From Flavicella sp042091695 (GTDB lineage: Bacteria; Bacteroidota; Bacteroidia; Flavobacteriales; Flavobacteriaceae), in contig JBELHA010000002.1 of assembly GCA_042091695.1 (NCBI GenBank), positions 19,153-83,152 of the forward strand: 64,000 bases of DNA, written 5' to 3'. Below are positions 17,817-27,749 of the stretch, piece after piece. Position numbers and translations under genes: made by a program. The notes under the pieces are model-generated. The model was not told the DNA's origin, searched no databases, and saw nothing but the letters and a program-made list of their open reading frames with translations. Numbering within the stretch: the first letter of the stretch is position 1; the number at the start of each line of letters is the position of its first letter.

Positions 17817-18830
17817 ATGGGTATAGAAGTAGGTAAAATATGTTTGGGAACGATGACTTTTGGTCAGCAAAATACAGAAGCTGAAGCACACGAACAATTA
17901 GACTATGCATTTTCAAATGGCGTTCGTTTTATTGATACAGCCGAAATGTATTCAGTTCCTGGTAGCAAAGAGACGCAAGGTAATTCAGAGCGTTATATCG
18001 GTTCTTGGTTGCAGGATAAGAAAAGAGAAGATGTGGTTATTGCGACAAAAATTACAGGCCCTAATCCAGGTCTCTCTTATATTCGAAATCCATTGACTTT
18101 TTCCAATGAATCTATAGATATTGCGGTGGAACAAAGTTTACAGCGTTTGGGAACAGATTATATAGACATGTACCAATTGCATTGGCCAGAAAGAAAAGCA
18201 AACTTTTTTGGAAAGCTCAATTACAAACACACGCCATCAGATACTTGGGAAGATAATTTTAATGAGGTTATTGTCAAGTTGGATAGTTTGGTGCAACAAG
18301 GAAAAATCCGTCAATATGGAGTTTCTAATGAGACACCTTGGGGTTTGATGCGGCACTTGGAAGAAAGCAAAAAACACAATTTGTCACGAGTACAAACCAT
18401 TCAGAACCCGTATTCTCTTTTGAATAGAACTTTTGATATTGGTTTGTCAGAAATTTCACTTCGAGAAGATGTCGGTCTGTTGGCTTATTCCCCTTTGGCT
18501 TTTGGTGCGCTTTCAGGCAAATACCTTGGTGGTAAACTACCCGAAGCTTCTAGGTTGAAATTATTTCCTGTTTTTTCAAGGTATACAGCTGCGCAAGCTG
18601 TTTTTCTCACGGAAAAATATGCTGCATTGGCGGAAAAGCATGGAATGAGTTTGACGACATTATCGTTGGCTTTTATCAAGCAACAACCCTTTGTAAAGTC
18701 GACCATTATTGGTGCTACAACAATGGCACAACTAAAAGAAAATATAGCGAGTTTTGAGGTTGTTCTGTCAGATGAAATCCTTCAGGAAATCGATGCGATT
18801 CAATTATTGCAACCCAATCCAGCACCTTAA
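17817..18830 (+). CDS. tas: NADP(H)-dependent aldo/keto reductase (Tas-like)
   Basis: The 337-residue TIM-barrel oxidoreductase matches E. coli Tas along its length: KICLGTMTFGQQNTEAEAHE, RFIDTAEMYSVP (catalytic Asp and Tyr), YIDMYQLHWPERKANFFGKL, YGVSNETPWGLMRHL, RVQTIQNPYSLLNRTFDIGL and STIIGATTMAQLKENI. The N-terminus is about ten residues shorter than in Tas. No ATG, GTG or TTG lies in frame upstream before the pgk terminator, so 17817 is kept. The substrate is unknown. The gene is monocistronic and ends at a hairpin shared with the convergent trpS. Confidence 0.9.
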   Translation: MGIEVGKICLGTMTFGQQNTEAEAHEQLDYAFSNGVRFIDTAEMYSVPGSKETQGNSERYIGSWLQDKKREDVVIATKITGPNPGLSYIRNPLTFSNESIDIAVEQSLQRLGTDYIDMYQLHWPERKANFFGKLNYKHTPSDTWEDNFNEVIVKLDSLVQQGKIRQYGVSNETPWGLMRHLEESKKHNLSRVQTIQNPYSLLNRTFDIGLSEISLREDVGLLAYSPLAFGALSGKYLGGKLPEASRLKLFPVFSRYTAAQAVFLTEKYAALAEKHGMSLTTLSLAFIKQQPFVKSTIIGATTMAQLKENIASFEVVLSDEILQEIDAIQLLQPNPAP

Positions 18831-18870
18831 TATATAACTACACGTCATAGACAGGTATTGCTAATTGTAT

Positions 18871-18906
18871 AAAAAGCCTCTTTACAAAATGTAAAGAGGC
18901 TTTTTC
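18871..18906. terminator. Bidirectional terminator between tas and trpS
   Basis: A 15-bp perfect stem has arms AAAAAGCCTCTTTAC (18871-18885) and GTAAAGAGGCTTTTT (18891-18905) around AAAAT. A- and T-runs flank it on both sides, so it can serve both converging genes. Confidence 0.9.
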
Positions 18907-18922
18907 TTGTTGTGAGTCTAAA

Positions 18923-19891
18923 TCAATACCCCACTTTATCTCGCGTTCTTTTCAATACATCTGCAGCTACGATTCGAGCTTTTTCTGCACCGATTGCCAA
19001 GGCTTTATCAATTTCTTCTAGGTTTTCCATGTAGTAGTTGTAACGTTCTCTTTCTACAGAGTATTTTTCTACAAGCAGTTCGTAAAAAGCTTGTTTTGCA
19101 TGTCCATATCCGTAATTTCCTCCTTCGTAGTTCTTACGCATTTCAGCAATTTGAACTTCCGAAGCGATGAGTTTGTACAATGCAAATAAGTTACAAGTAT
19201 CGGGATCCTTTGGATCTTCCATAGGAGTACTGTCCGTCTGAATTTTCATGACTTGCTTGCGTAACTTTTTGTCGGGTAAAAACAAGTCTATAATATTTCC
19301 TTGTGATTTACTCATTTTACCACCATTTGTTCCAGGAACATACATAGTTCCTTCTTGAATTTTAGCTTCCGGTAACACAAAGGTTTCACCCATTTGATGG
19401 TTGAATCTACTAGCAACATCACGAGTCATTTCAAGGTGTTGTAGCTGGTCTTTTCCCACAGGAATGATTTCAGCATCGTACAATAAGATATCCGCTGCCA
19501 TCAACATCGGGTAGCCAAATAACCCACTGTTTACATCTTCCAATCTATCCGATTTGTCTTTGAATGAATGTGCCAAAGTCAATCTTTGGTAGGGGTAATA
19601 ACAACTCAAATACCATGAAAGCTCAGTTACTTCAGGAATGTCGCTTTGTCTATAGAATACAGTGTTTTCAATATTCAATCCAAAAGCAAGCCATGCAGCT
19701 GCCGTACTGTATGTATTGGCTCTTAGGGTTTTTCCGTCTTTTATTTGAGTAAGAGAATGCATGTCTGCAATAAATAAAAACGACTCGTTTTTTGGGTCGT
19801 TGGCCATTGTTATTGCTGGAATAATAGCACCCAGTAAATTTCCTAAATGTGGGGTTCCTGTACTCTGAACACCGGTTAATATTCTTGACAT
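18923..19891 (-). CDS. trpS: Tryptophan--tRNA ligase
   Basis: The 322-residue class I aminoacyl-tRNA synthetase charges tRNA-Trp. It starts MSRILTGVQSTGTPHLGNLL, containing the HIGH-equivalent PHLGN. The KMSKS loop is GGKMSKSQGN, and VGKDQLQHLEMTRD is the usual adenylate-site stretch. A longer frame begins 11 codons upstream at 19924, but those residues are not conserved, so the start at 19891 is chosen. It diverges from plsC. Confidence 0.97.
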   Translation of the reverse strand: MSRILTGVQSTGTPHLGNLLGAIIPAITMANDPKNESFLFIADMHSLTQIKDGKTLRANTYSTAAAWLAFGLNIENTVFYRQSDIPEVTELSWYLSCYYPYQRLTLAHSFKDKSDRLEDVNSGLFGYPMLMAADILLYDAEIIPVGKDQLQHLEMTRDVASRFNHQMGETFVLPEAKIQEGTMYVPGTNGGKMSKSQGNIIDLFLPDKKLRKQVMKIQTDSTPMEDPKDPDTCNLFALYKLIASEVQIAEMRKNYEGGNYGYGHAKQAFYELLVEKYSVERERYNYYMENLEEIDKALAIGAEKARIVAADVLKRTRDKVGY

Positions 19892-20012
19892 TTTGTGTGA
19901 TTTTATAAAAACAAAAATACACAAACAAGTGCATATATCACTATTCTTGGTGATTCTTTTAGTTCTTTACCGCGGCTTGTGTTTTTTGTGATAATTAACG
20001 TAATTTTATAGC

Positions 20013-20750
20013 ATGACTACCTTTTTTAAATACGTATTTGTGCTTCTGTGGAAGTGTTGGTTTTTTATTGTTTTCGGATGCTATCTATTGCTTTTTTCAC
20101 CCTTTTTATTGGTGGTTACTGCAAGACAAAGTTGGTATGGTATTTTTTTTAAGGGAATTCGAATTTGGGCAAGTCTTATTTTATGGACAAGTGGTTTGGG
20201 AGTTAAAAAAGAAGAAGCTGTCCCTTTTGACCTTTCCAAAAATTATATGTTTATCTCCAATCACACCTCTATTCTCGATATCTTATTGATGCTTGTAATC
20301 ACAAAGAACCCTTTTGTTTTTGTAGGTAAAAAGGAGCTAGGTAAGATACCTTTGTTTGGTTTTTTTTACAAGCGTACTTGTATTTTAGTCGATCGTTCTA
20401 GTGTTAAAAGTAAGGCAAGTGCATTTCGAGTGGCTCAAAATAGAATCAATTCAGGACTTAGTATTTGTATTTTTCCAGAAGGGTTGGTTCCTGATGACTC
20501 CTCTGTAATATTGAGTGCTTTTAAGGGAGGTGCTTTTCATTTGGCAGTTGCCCATCAATTGACACTTGTGCCCATGACTTTTTTAGATTGTAAAAAACGA
20601 CTTCCTTATATTTTGCTCAAGGGAGGGCCAGGAGTTTTACGTGTTAGAATGCATCCTTTTATAGAGACAGCGGATATGAACGCTTCTTCAGCTTCTGTAC
20701 TCAAACAGCAGTGTTACGATCTTCTGTATTCTGATTTAATTTCCGAGTAA
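20013..20750 (+). CDS. plsC: 1-acyl-sn-glycerol-3-phosphate acyltransferase
   Basis: The 245-residue membrane protein has an N-terminal hydrophobic segment (about 8-40) and the acyltransferase block I HX4D in NHTSILDI. Further conserved blocks are VDRSSVKSKA and FPEGLVPDDS, with a later VPMTF. It would transfer an acyl chain to lysophosphatidic acid to make phosphatidic acid at the inner membrane. Family and length are typical. Its promoter is not obvious. Confidence 0.9.
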   Translation: MTTFFKYVFVLLWKCWFFIVFGCYLLLFSPFLLVVTARQSWYGIFFKGIRIWASLILWTSGLGVKKEEAVPFDLSKNYMFISNHTSILDILLMLVITKNPFVFVGKKELGKIPLFGFFYKRTCILVDRSSVKSKASAFRVAQNRINSGLSICIFPEGLVPDDSSVILSAFKGGAFHLAVAHQLTLVPMTFLDCKKRLPYILLKGGPGVLRVRMHPFIETADMNASSASVLKQQCYDLLYSDLISE

Positions 20751-20813
20751 GTTTATTTGTTATTCTTCTTGATTTTTAGTATATTATATAGGTAAAACTT
20801 TAAATTTTAGCTT

Positions 20814-21458
20814 ATGAAATTCGACGTTACTTATTATCCTGAAAAAGAAGAAAAACTGAATGTCCTTTCGCATGGTTTGGGTGTTGTTTTGAGTATAATT
20901 GCCTTTCCTTTTTTGGTGTTTAAAGCGTTGGAAACTAATGATAGTTTAGTTGTATTAAGTTTTATTATTTACGGTTTAAGCATGATTATACTGTATACAG
21001 CTTCAACACTGTATCATAGCGCGGTCAATAAAAAAATTAGATTTTATTTGAATATTTTAGACCATTCAGCAATTTATGTTTTGATAGCTGGTACGTATGC
21101 TCCATTTGCTTTGGTGGTACTTCAAGGAGCTACTGGTTGGTTGATATTTGGAATATCTTGGTTGTTGGCGATAATAGGTGTTTTCTATAAGTTGTACTTT
21201 ATAGGTAAGTATCAGGTATTCTCTGTGGTAACATATGTATTGATGGGGTGGATGGTTATTTTTGTGATTGAGCCTCTTTTGGAAAGTCTTTCCACTGAAG
21301 GTATGCAATTACTTCTCGCAGGAGGAGGATGTTATTCCATTGGAGCATTGTTTTATGTATTGCCAAAGGTACCGTTCAATCATGCGATATTTCACGTGTT
21401 TGTTTTGCTAGGCAGTCTCTGTCATTTTATTACCATTTACTTTTTTATGTTGAATTAA
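20814..21458 (+). CDS. trhA: Hemolysin III / TrhA family (PAQR) membrane protein
   Basis: The 214-residue protein has seven predicted membrane spans. It carries PAQR/HlyIII signatures: EKLNVLSHGLGVVLSI, STLYHSAVNKKIRFYLNILD, HSAIYVLIAGTYAPFALV and the C-terminal NHAIFHVFVLLGSLCHFI. The conserved His and Asp residues form the metal site of the superfamily. Bacterial members influence membrane fluidity or lipid homeostasis; hemolysin is a historical label. It converges with the CYTH gene, 43 bp away. Confidence 0.9.
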   Translation: MKFDVTYYPEKEEKLNVLSHGLGVVLSIIAFPFLVFKALETNDSLVVLSFIIYGLSMIILYTASTLYHSAVNKKIRFYLNILDHSAIYVLIAGTYAPFALVVLQGATGWLIFGISWLLAIIGVFYKLYFIGKYQVFSVVTYVLMGWMVIFVIEPLLESLSTEGMQLLLAGGGCYSIGALFYVLPKVPFNHAIFHVFVLLGSLCHFITIYFFMLN

Positions 21459-21501
21459 TTTTAACAAATGTTTTAAGGAATCTAGTATTGTCTTTTATAG
21501 C

Positions 21502-21972
21502 TTACCAATCTTTAAATGGGGATTTACTCAACAATGCGTTATAGTATTTTTTTTGACCGGTTACTTCTTCTAGTATCCATGATGGTTTTATAAATGTTTC
21601 CTCTTCGTGTTTCAATTCCACTTCCGCAATAATAAGTCCTCTGTTGTTTCCCATAAATACGTCTACTTCAAATATGTGATTTCCACTTTTAACTAGGTAA
21701 CGTGTCTTCTCTATTATATTTTCTTCACAAAGTGCCAACAATTGCTTTCCCTCGTCCAATGGAATCTCCTTTTCCCATTCATAACGAGAAGTGCCATTTT
21801 CATTTGAAGGTCCTTTAATAGTAAGAAAACTTTGTGTTTCTTGAATACGCACTCTAACCACCCGTTTTTTATGTGAGTTTAAAAATCCTTGTTTGATATT
21901 TTTCTGAAGGTAACTCTCTTTTATAAAAGAGTTGTTTTTGACTAAAAATTTCCTTTCAATTTCCTGTGCCAT
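21502..21972 (-). CDS. CYTH-domain protein (triphosphate tunnel metalloenzyme)
   Basis: The 156-residue protein starts with the family signature ExExK in MAQEIERKFLV (E4, E6, K8). Alternating charged strands follow (RVVRVRIQ, FLTIKGP, YEWEKEIP, EVDVF, IAEVEL), forming the eight-stranded tunnel. Short bacterial CYTH proteins of this type mostly hydrolyse inorganic tripolyphosphate; some relatives are class IV adenylate cyclases. The exact activity here is not established. The gene is monocistronic. Confidence 0.85.
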   Translation of the reverse strand: MAQEIERKFLVKNNSFIKESYLQKNIKQGFLNSHKKRVVRVRIQETQSFLTIKGPSNENGTSRYEWEKEIPLDEGKQLLALCEENIIEKTRYLVKSGNHIFEVDVFMGNNRGLIIAEVELKHEEETFIKPSWILEEVTGQKKYYNALLSKSPFKDW

Positions 21973-22150
21973 AATATCGATGTTTTGATTTTAGAGTGTT
22001 TTTTATAAAGCTATAAAAGTCATTTAAATCCTATATGCTAGACAATAAAATTAGACTATTTTATGTTATGGACAAGAGGTGTTTAATTTAGGACCCATTT
22101 TCTCACAAATTTAATTCATCAAAAGATGTCCTATAAAAGTTTAAATTAAA

Positions 22151-22158
22151 TATCTTTG
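22151..22158 (+). promoter_or_regulatory. -7 promoter element for porZ-recO
   Basis: TATCTTTG, a perfect TAnnTTTG match, lies 20 bp before the porZ start codon. Confidence 0.5.
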
Positions 22159-22178
22159 GAAAATTAAATATAGTGTAT

Positions 22179-24485
22179 ATGAGAGTTCTCTTTTCTTTTT
22201 TATTGTTTGTTGTGCATTTTAGTCTGTTTTCACAGGAGACAGATTACACAAAATGGTCTGATATTTTTTCTTACAACAATGTTGAAGATATTTTGATAAA
22301 TGATGCTAAGATATATGCTAGAACTGATAATGCTTTGTTTTTATATGATCTAGTTGAACAGTCTTACGAAAAAATTAGTGTTGCTTCTAAATTATCAACA
22401 CAGCCTAGTTCGGCAATGGTTTTCAGCAATGAATTTAAAGTTCTATGCGTTGGTTTCGAAAATGGTTTGTTACAAATAATAGATGAAAACTTAAATGTCA
22501 ATTCAGTCTACGACATTATACTTTCAGAAATATCTCTCGATAAAAAAATCAATTCGTTGTATGTAGAAAACAATGATTTGTACATGTCGATGAATTTTGG
22601 AATTGTGGTTTTCGACATTTCTAAGAATGAATTCAGGGATACTTTTTATATTGGAGAAAATTCATCTGAAGTAAGTGTAAATTCGATTGTTATAAATAAC
22701 GGACTAATTTATGCTGCTTCTGATACAGGTATCTATACTGCAGCTATAAATTCTAATTTATCAGACATCACTAATTGGAGTCTTTCAATCCAAGGGGAGT
22801 TCTCAGACTTACATATGTTTGAAAATTCCGTTGTGGCATTTAAAGACAAGTCAATCTATAAAATTGAAGGTGCTAGTGTAACTACCTTGCAACAAACGAT
22901 AAATGAAACGATAGTTTCAATAGCAGTCAATGGAGATCGCTTGAATGTAGCCTCGGCCTCCAAAGGATATGTATACGACACAGCATATCAATTACAGAGT
23001 ACTATCTCAGGTTCTAATATCAATGCAGTTGTATCAGACGAAACCCATGTTTTTGCAGCAACAGGTACTCGTGGAGTCCTGAAGTATATTATGGGTAGCT
23101 CTAGTGTTACTGAAGAATTACATCCAGGTGGACCTGTGACAAATTCGATATTTTCAATCAGTGAAAAAGACGGTGTTGTTTGGTTTACTTACGGAGCCTA
23201 CGATCAAAATTATGCTCCTCAAAGCAAAAGAATGCCTCTGAGTCATTTTAATGGAGAAAATTGGGTACATATACCTTACGATGATTTCAAAGCAAAAGAT
23301 TTAATTGACGTAAAATTTGACCCCTTAAACAGCAGTAAGGTCTATGTAAACTCTTGGTCTGCAGGCTCTAATGGTATTGTAGCTTCTTCTGAACACGGAG
23401 GGTTGTTACATCTTGAGAATGATGAGAAAATCGATTTCTGGCATGCTGAAAATAGCGGTTTGACTGTTTATAAATCAGGGAACTATACTACAACGCGATT
23501 TCAGGGGCCAATTTTCGATTCAAAAGGTAATTTTTGGTTTGCTGATATTATGGGTACCGACGTATTAAATGATCCATTGCGAAAAAAATCTCCCTCCGGC
23601 GAATGGTCTTCATTCTCATTACTAGACACATGGGATTACTACAATACATTGATTATTGATAAATCGGATAACATATACATCGGTTCAAGACGTGAAGGTT
23701 TGTTTATCGTCAATGAAGCCTCTCCAAATACTATAAGTGTAGCAAATCTGAGGATGGGAGCTGGACAAGGAAATTTACCCGGATCATTTGTCACAGCACT
23801 TGCTGTAGATGCCGATCAGAAACTATGGATAGGTACTAAAGCAGGAATCGCTACTTTTGATGATATTGCTAATGTTTTTTCGGGTAGTTTTAGAGATGCA
23901 GAAAAAGTATCCGTGGTAGAAAATGGTATCGTTAATAGTCTTTTAGATGGTGCATATATCAATGATATTTATATTGATGGTGCAGATAATAAGTGGATAG
24001 CTACACTTGCTAATGGAGTGTATCAACTCAATGCACAATCTAATAAGATTTTAAATATTTTCAATACAGATAATTCACCTCTACCTACAAACAACATTTT
24101 AAAAATTCTACAAAAAAGTGATGGCCTTACTTACTTTTTAACTACAAAAGGGTTGGTAACTTTTGACTCGGAAATCATTTCCTATGGATCTGTTTTAGAT
24201 GAAGTCTATGGCTACCCTAATCCTGTTTTAAAGCAGCACCATGAAGTTACAATTGTAGGAAAAGATGGAGCATTTTTACCTGATAACACTAAAGTAGATG
24301 TATTTGATGTAACCGGTAACCTTGTTTTTTCTGCAAACACAAGTACATCTTCACAAGGAGGTAAAATAGTTTGGGATAAGAAAAATTTAAACGGTGTACC
24401 TGTGGCTTCAGGGGTTTATGTGGTATTATTATACGATGCAGAAGGTAATCAAACCTCTTCTACAAAAATAGCGATTGTTAACTGA
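22179..24485 (+). CDS. porZ: Type IX secretion system protein PorZ
   Basis: The 768-residue protein has a signal peptide (MRVLFSFLLFVVHFSLFSQ), two beta-propeller-like repeat regions, and a T9SS sorting-type domain at the C-terminus (YGYPNPV, FDVTGNLVF, GVPVASGVYVVLLY). The architecture and the recO neighbour match PorZ. PorZ is the surface component of the T9SS attachment complex that delivers anionic LPS to the PorU sortase. ATG at 22179 is preferred over an in-frame GTG two codons upstream. The stop TGA overlaps the recO ATG by one base. Confidence 0.85.
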   Translation: MRVLFSFLLFVVHFSLFSQETDYTKWSDIFSYNNVEDILINDAKIYARTDNALFLYDLVEQSYEKISVASKLSTQPSSAMVFSNEFKVLCVGFENGLLQIIDENLNVNSVYDIILSEISLDKKINSLYVENNDLYMSMNFGIVVFDISKNEFRDTFYIGENSSEVSVNSIVINNGLIYAASDTGIYTAAINSNLSDITNWSLSIQGEFSDLHMFENSVVAFKDKSIYKIEGASVTTLQQTINETIVSIAVNGDRLNVASASKGYVYDTAYQLQSTISGSNINAVVSDETHVFAATGTRGVLKYIMGSSSVTEELHPGGPVTNSIFSISEKDGVVWFTYGAYDQNYAPQSKRMPLSHFNGENWVHIPYDDFKAKDLIDVKFDPLNSSKVYVNSWSAGSNGIVASSEHGGLLHLENDEKIDFWHAENSGLTVYKSGNYTTTRFQGPIFDSKGNFWFADIMGTDVLNDPLRKKSPSGEWSSFSLLDTWDYYNTLIIDKSDNIYIGSRREGLFIVNEASPNTISVANLRMGAGQGNLPGSFVTALAVDADQKLWIGTKAGIATFDDIANVFSGSFRDAEKVSVVENGIVNSLLDGAYINDIYIDGADNKWIATLANGVYQLNAQSNKILNIFNTDNSPLPTNNILKILQKSDGLTYFLTTKGLVTFDSEIISYGSVLDEVYGYPNPVLKQHHEVTIVGKDGAFLPDNTKVDVFDVTGNLVFSANTSTSSQGGKIVWDKKNLNGVPVASGVYVVLLYDAEGNQTSSTKIAIVN

Positions 24486-25204
24486 TGCAATTGTCTACCA
24501 GAGCGATTGTTTTAACCGCTCTTAAATACGGTGATACGAGTCTTATTGTCAAATGTTATACTGAGCAACTAGGCATTCAAAGCTATATGTTGAAAGGTGT
24601 ATTAAAGCGAGGTAAGGGCAAGTTGAAAGCGGCTTATTTTCAACCTTTAACACAGTTAGAGCTTATCGCAAACCATTCCAAGAGAGCTAATTTGCAAACT
24701 CTTAGAGAGGCAAGTTTGTCCTTTGCTTATGAGTCAATACATACAGACTTTACAAAACAAACGATAGCATTTTTTATAGCAGAAATGCTTGCAAATGCGG
24801 TTCAGGAAGAAGAGGCTAATACTGCGCTGTATACCTATATAGAAACTTCGCTTCGTTGGTTGGATGTACAAGACAAAATAGCAAATTTCCCGATTGTATT
24901 TTTAATGCATCTTACAAAGTTTCTCGGCTTTTTTCCAAAAGATACTTCAGAAAGAGCTACCTATTTCAATCTTGCAGATGGTGTTTTTACAGATACCTTT
25001 TTTATGGGGGATTACTTGCACGGAGAAGATTTAATTTTGTTCAAACAGGTTTTGGGCATAAAATTTGATACATTAGACCAAATGGTGCTCGGTGTAAAAT
25101 CTAGACAACGCTTGCTAGAAATATTGTTTAAGTATTACAGTTTGCATCTTTATGGTTTTAAAACGCCTAAATCTATTGATGTGTTAAAAAATTTGTTTGA
25201 TTGA
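24485..25204 (+). CDS. recO: DNA repair protein RecO
   Basis: The 239-residue protein starts MQLSTRAIVLTALKYGDTSL, the RecO N-terminal OB-fold, with ARGK-like GVLKRGKGKLKAAYFQPL. An alpha-helical C-terminal region follows. RecO works with RecF/RecR to load RecA on SSB-coated single-stranded DNA. It overlaps porZ and the next gene by one base each (TGATG), indicating tight translational coupling in an operon. The porZ-recO pairing is common in Flavobacteriia. Confidence 0.93.
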   Translation: MQLSTRAIVLTALKYGDTSLIVKCYTEQLGIQSYMLKGVLKRGKGKLKAAYFQPLTQLELIANHSKRANLQTLREASLSFAYESIHTDFTKQTIAFFIAEMLANAVQEEEANTALYTYIETSLRWLDVQDKIANFPIVFLMHLTKFLGFFPKDTSERATYFNLADGVFTDTFFMGDYLHGEDLILFKQVLGIKFDTLDQMVLGVKSRQRLLEILFKYYSLHLYGFKTPKSIDVLKNLFD

Positions 25205-27690
25205 TGTTTAAATATTCACTTGTTTTTTTCTTTTTTTTGTTCCTTGAAGTTGTTTCTTCCCAATCAATAAAAATTATAGAAGAAGATACAGGTCTACCTA
25301 TACAAGGGGTTCGTATAGCCAATAAACCCAATACAACCTCTGTCTTTACAGATGATATGGGTAAGGTAGATTTGTCCAGTTTTCCCAGAAACAGTCTGCT
25401 TTATTTGTCCCATTACGCCTATCTAAAGTCTACTTACGATAGTTCCAAAAGGCTACAGATAGTTACTATGCAAAAGACTACAGAGGCATTGGATGAAGTG
25501 GTGCTTTCTGTGACAAAAAACAAAGAGCAAAGATATAGAATAGCCGAGCATATTGAAGTTGTAAATGCAACTGCAATAAGAAAGATGGCTCCTCAAACGT
25601 CTGCAGATATATTGAGTAATACACCTGGAGTAAGTGTTCAGAAATCACAGTTTGGAGGGGGGAGTCCCGTTTTGAGGGGGATGGAATCAAATAGGGTACT
25701 CTTGGTGGTTGATGGTGTACGACTCAACAATGCCATTTACAGAAAGGGACATTTGCAAAATGGAATCACAGTTTCTCCTTCCATTTTAGATCGTGTTGAG
25801 GTACTTTTTGGCCCTTCTTCGGTTCTATATGGGTCGGATGCTTTGGGAGGAGTGGTGCATTACTTTACTAAAGAATTAAAAACAAATTCTGATACCACAA
25901 TAAAGAGTTCCTTTTTATCGCGAGTAAGTTCTGTAAATAATGAATTTACAATACATGGAGCTTCAGAGTTACAGTTTGATTCTTGGGCTTCTTATACCTC
26001 AATTTCCCATAGCCGTTTTGGGGATTTAATGATGGGAAAAAACAGAAAACACGGATTTTCTGATTGGGGTAAAGTTACTATGTATTCCAATAATACAGAT
26101 AAAACAGCTATTGCTCAGTCTGTTGTGAATTCTGATACGTCGCTTCAAAAGCAAACAGGCTATTCACAATTTGATATACTTCAAAAGCTTTTATTTCCAA
26201 CTTCAGAAACTTCCCAATTGACCTTCAACCTTCAATATTCAAATTCTTCAGACATTCCTAGATTTGATAAATTGACTGAACAAACATCAGCAGGGGATTT
26301 AAAGTTTGCCGAATGGCATTACGGTCCTCAAAAGAGGTTTTTATTTTCAACACAATTCCGATTTGAAGACGTCAACCGATGGATAGATAAAGGTGTTTTA
26401 ACTGCTGCATTTCAGTCTATAGAAGAGTCGAGAGAGCAACGAAGATTTTCTTCAATTGATCGACGTACCAACCGCGTTGAAACAGTTGGAGTTTTAAGTC
26501 TCAATGGAGATTTTTCTGTGCCACTCACAGTGGATTTAAAAAGAAACTTATTGTATGGTTTTGAATTGGTACACAACAACGTGGCCTCTGAAGCAATAGG
26601 AATTTTGTATGAAGTAGCTACAGAAAATAATTTACTTGCTAATATAGCTGAAAATTACACAATTCAGTCAAGGTATCCTGATGGAGGTAGTAGTTATGCT
26701 ACACAATCATTGTATACAGAATACAGACAGGATTTAAATTCCAAACATACATTGAGTACAGGATTGCGATACACACGAACTCAGTTGAATGCAACTTGGG
26801 AGGACAGTTCCTTTATTACTTTGCCAGATTCAGACATATTCTTAAATAACTCATCGTTGACAGGCTCTATTGCGAATGTTTACAAACCCTCACGCAATTT
26901 TAAAATCAATACTATTTTATCTTCAGGCTTTCGCTCACCAAACATTGACGATATTGGAAAAGTAAGAGAAAAGGAAGGGGCAGTTACTGTTCCAAATCTT
27001 ACTTTAAGACCAGAGTTTATATACAACTCAGAAGTAGGTTTTGAGTATTTCTTTAAAGAAAAACAGTGGAAAACAGAGTTAAACTTGTATTATACCCGAT
27101 TGCAAAACTATATCATCCGAGCTCCATTCGACATAGAAACACAAGCAGAAGGAGATTCCACAATAGAATATGAGGGAGAAACTGTACAAGTTTTATCAAA
27201 TGTGAACAGAGGGGCAGCCCATGTTACTGGGGGTTCTTTTGCCTTTAAAGGGGTTTTGCCGATGCATATAAAATTAAGAGGGTCTTGTACTTATACTTTT
27301 GGTAAAACCTTGGATACACGAGAGTATTTGTCTTCCATCCCTCCATTTTTCGGTAATGTAACAGCTTCTTATTCTTTGAGCTCTGTAGATATAGCTTTGG
27401 GTTATGTTTTCAGTGCATCAAAGAAAGCCTCGTGGTACAATATCAGTGAAGGGATAGATAACCTAGAACAAACACCCATAGTAGATCCTAACAGTTCAGA
27501 TGAAACTATACGGTATGCAGGAACACCTAGTTGGGATATATTTAACTTACATGTAGAATATCCATTTTCAGATTCCTTAAAACTATATATCAAGACGTCC
27601 AATATTTTTGATCGTCACTACAAGGAATTTGCCTCTGCAATTAGTGCGCCTGGAAGAAACTATTCTGTTTCACTTCAATGTGATTTCTAG
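25204..27690 (+). CDS. TonB-dependent receptor (heme/hemoglobin receptor-like plug)
   Basis: The 828-residue outer-membrane protein has a signal peptide (MFKYSLVFFFFLFLEVVSSQ) and a short CarboxypepD_reg domain (about 20-85). Its plug carries TSADILSNTPGVSVQKSQFG, SPVLRGMESNRVLLVVDGVR and VEVLFGPSSVLYGSDALGG; a barrel ending in SLQCDF follows. The plug pattern resembles HmuR/hemoglobin-type receptors, suggesting heme or metal-chelate import, but no diagnostic residues were checked. The ATG overlaps the recO stop as TGATG; a TTG one codon earlier is unlikely. It is the third gene of the porZ-recO operon. Confidence 0.85.
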   Translation: MFKYSLVFFFFLFLEVVSSQSIKIIEEDTGLPIQGVRIANKPNTTSVFTDDMGKVDLSSFPRNSLLYLSHYAYLKSTYDSSKRLQIVTMQKTTEALDEVVLSVTKNKEQRYRIAEHIEVVNATAIRKMAPQTSADILSNTPGVSVQKSQFGGGSPVLRGMESNRVLLVVDGVRLNNAIYRKGHLQNGITVSPSILDRVEVLFGPSSVLYGSDALGGVVHYFTKELKTNSDTTIKSSFLSRVSSVNNEFTIHGASELQFDSWASYTSISHSRFGDLMMGKNRKHGFSDWGKVTMYSNNTDKTAIAQSVVNSDTSLQKQTGYSQFDILQKLLFPTSETSQLTFNLQYSNSSDIPRFDKLTEQTSAGDLKFAEWHYGPQKRFLFSTQFRFEDVNRWIDKGVLTAAFQSIEESREQRRFSSIDRRTNRVETVGVLSLNGDFSVPLTVDLKRNLLYGFELVHNNVASEAIGILYEVATENNLLANIAENYTIQSRYPDGGSSYATQSLYTEYRQDLNSKHTLSTGLRYTRTQLNATWEDSSFITLPDSDIFLNNSSLTGSIANVYKPSRNFKINTILSSGFRSPNIDDIGKVREKEGAVTVPNLTLRPEFIYNSEVGFEYFFKEKQWKTELNLYYTRLQNYIIRAPFDIETQAEGDSTIEYEGETVQVLSNVNRGAAHVTGGSFAFKGVLPMHIKLRGSCTYTFGKTLDTREYLSSIPPFFGNVTASYSLSSVDIALGYVFSASKKASWYNISEGIDNLEQTPIVDPNSSDETIRYAGTPSWDIFNLHVEYPFSDSLKLYIKTSNIFDRHYKEFASAISAPGRNYSVSLQCDF

Positions 27691-27715
27691 CGTTTTGCTT
27701 TTTGTTATAAGTATG

Positions 27716-27744
27716 TTGACTTATCAAATTTATTTCTATTTTTG
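27716..27744 (+). promoter_or_regulatory. Promoter of rnpA with -33 and -7 elements
   Basis: TTG at 27716-27718 and TATTTTTG at 27737-27744 are separated by 18 bp, close to the Bacteroidota sigma consensus. The -7 element ends only 5 bp before the rnpA ATG, so the transcript would be leaderless or nearly so. Confidence 0.5.
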
Positions 27745-27749
27745 TCTCA

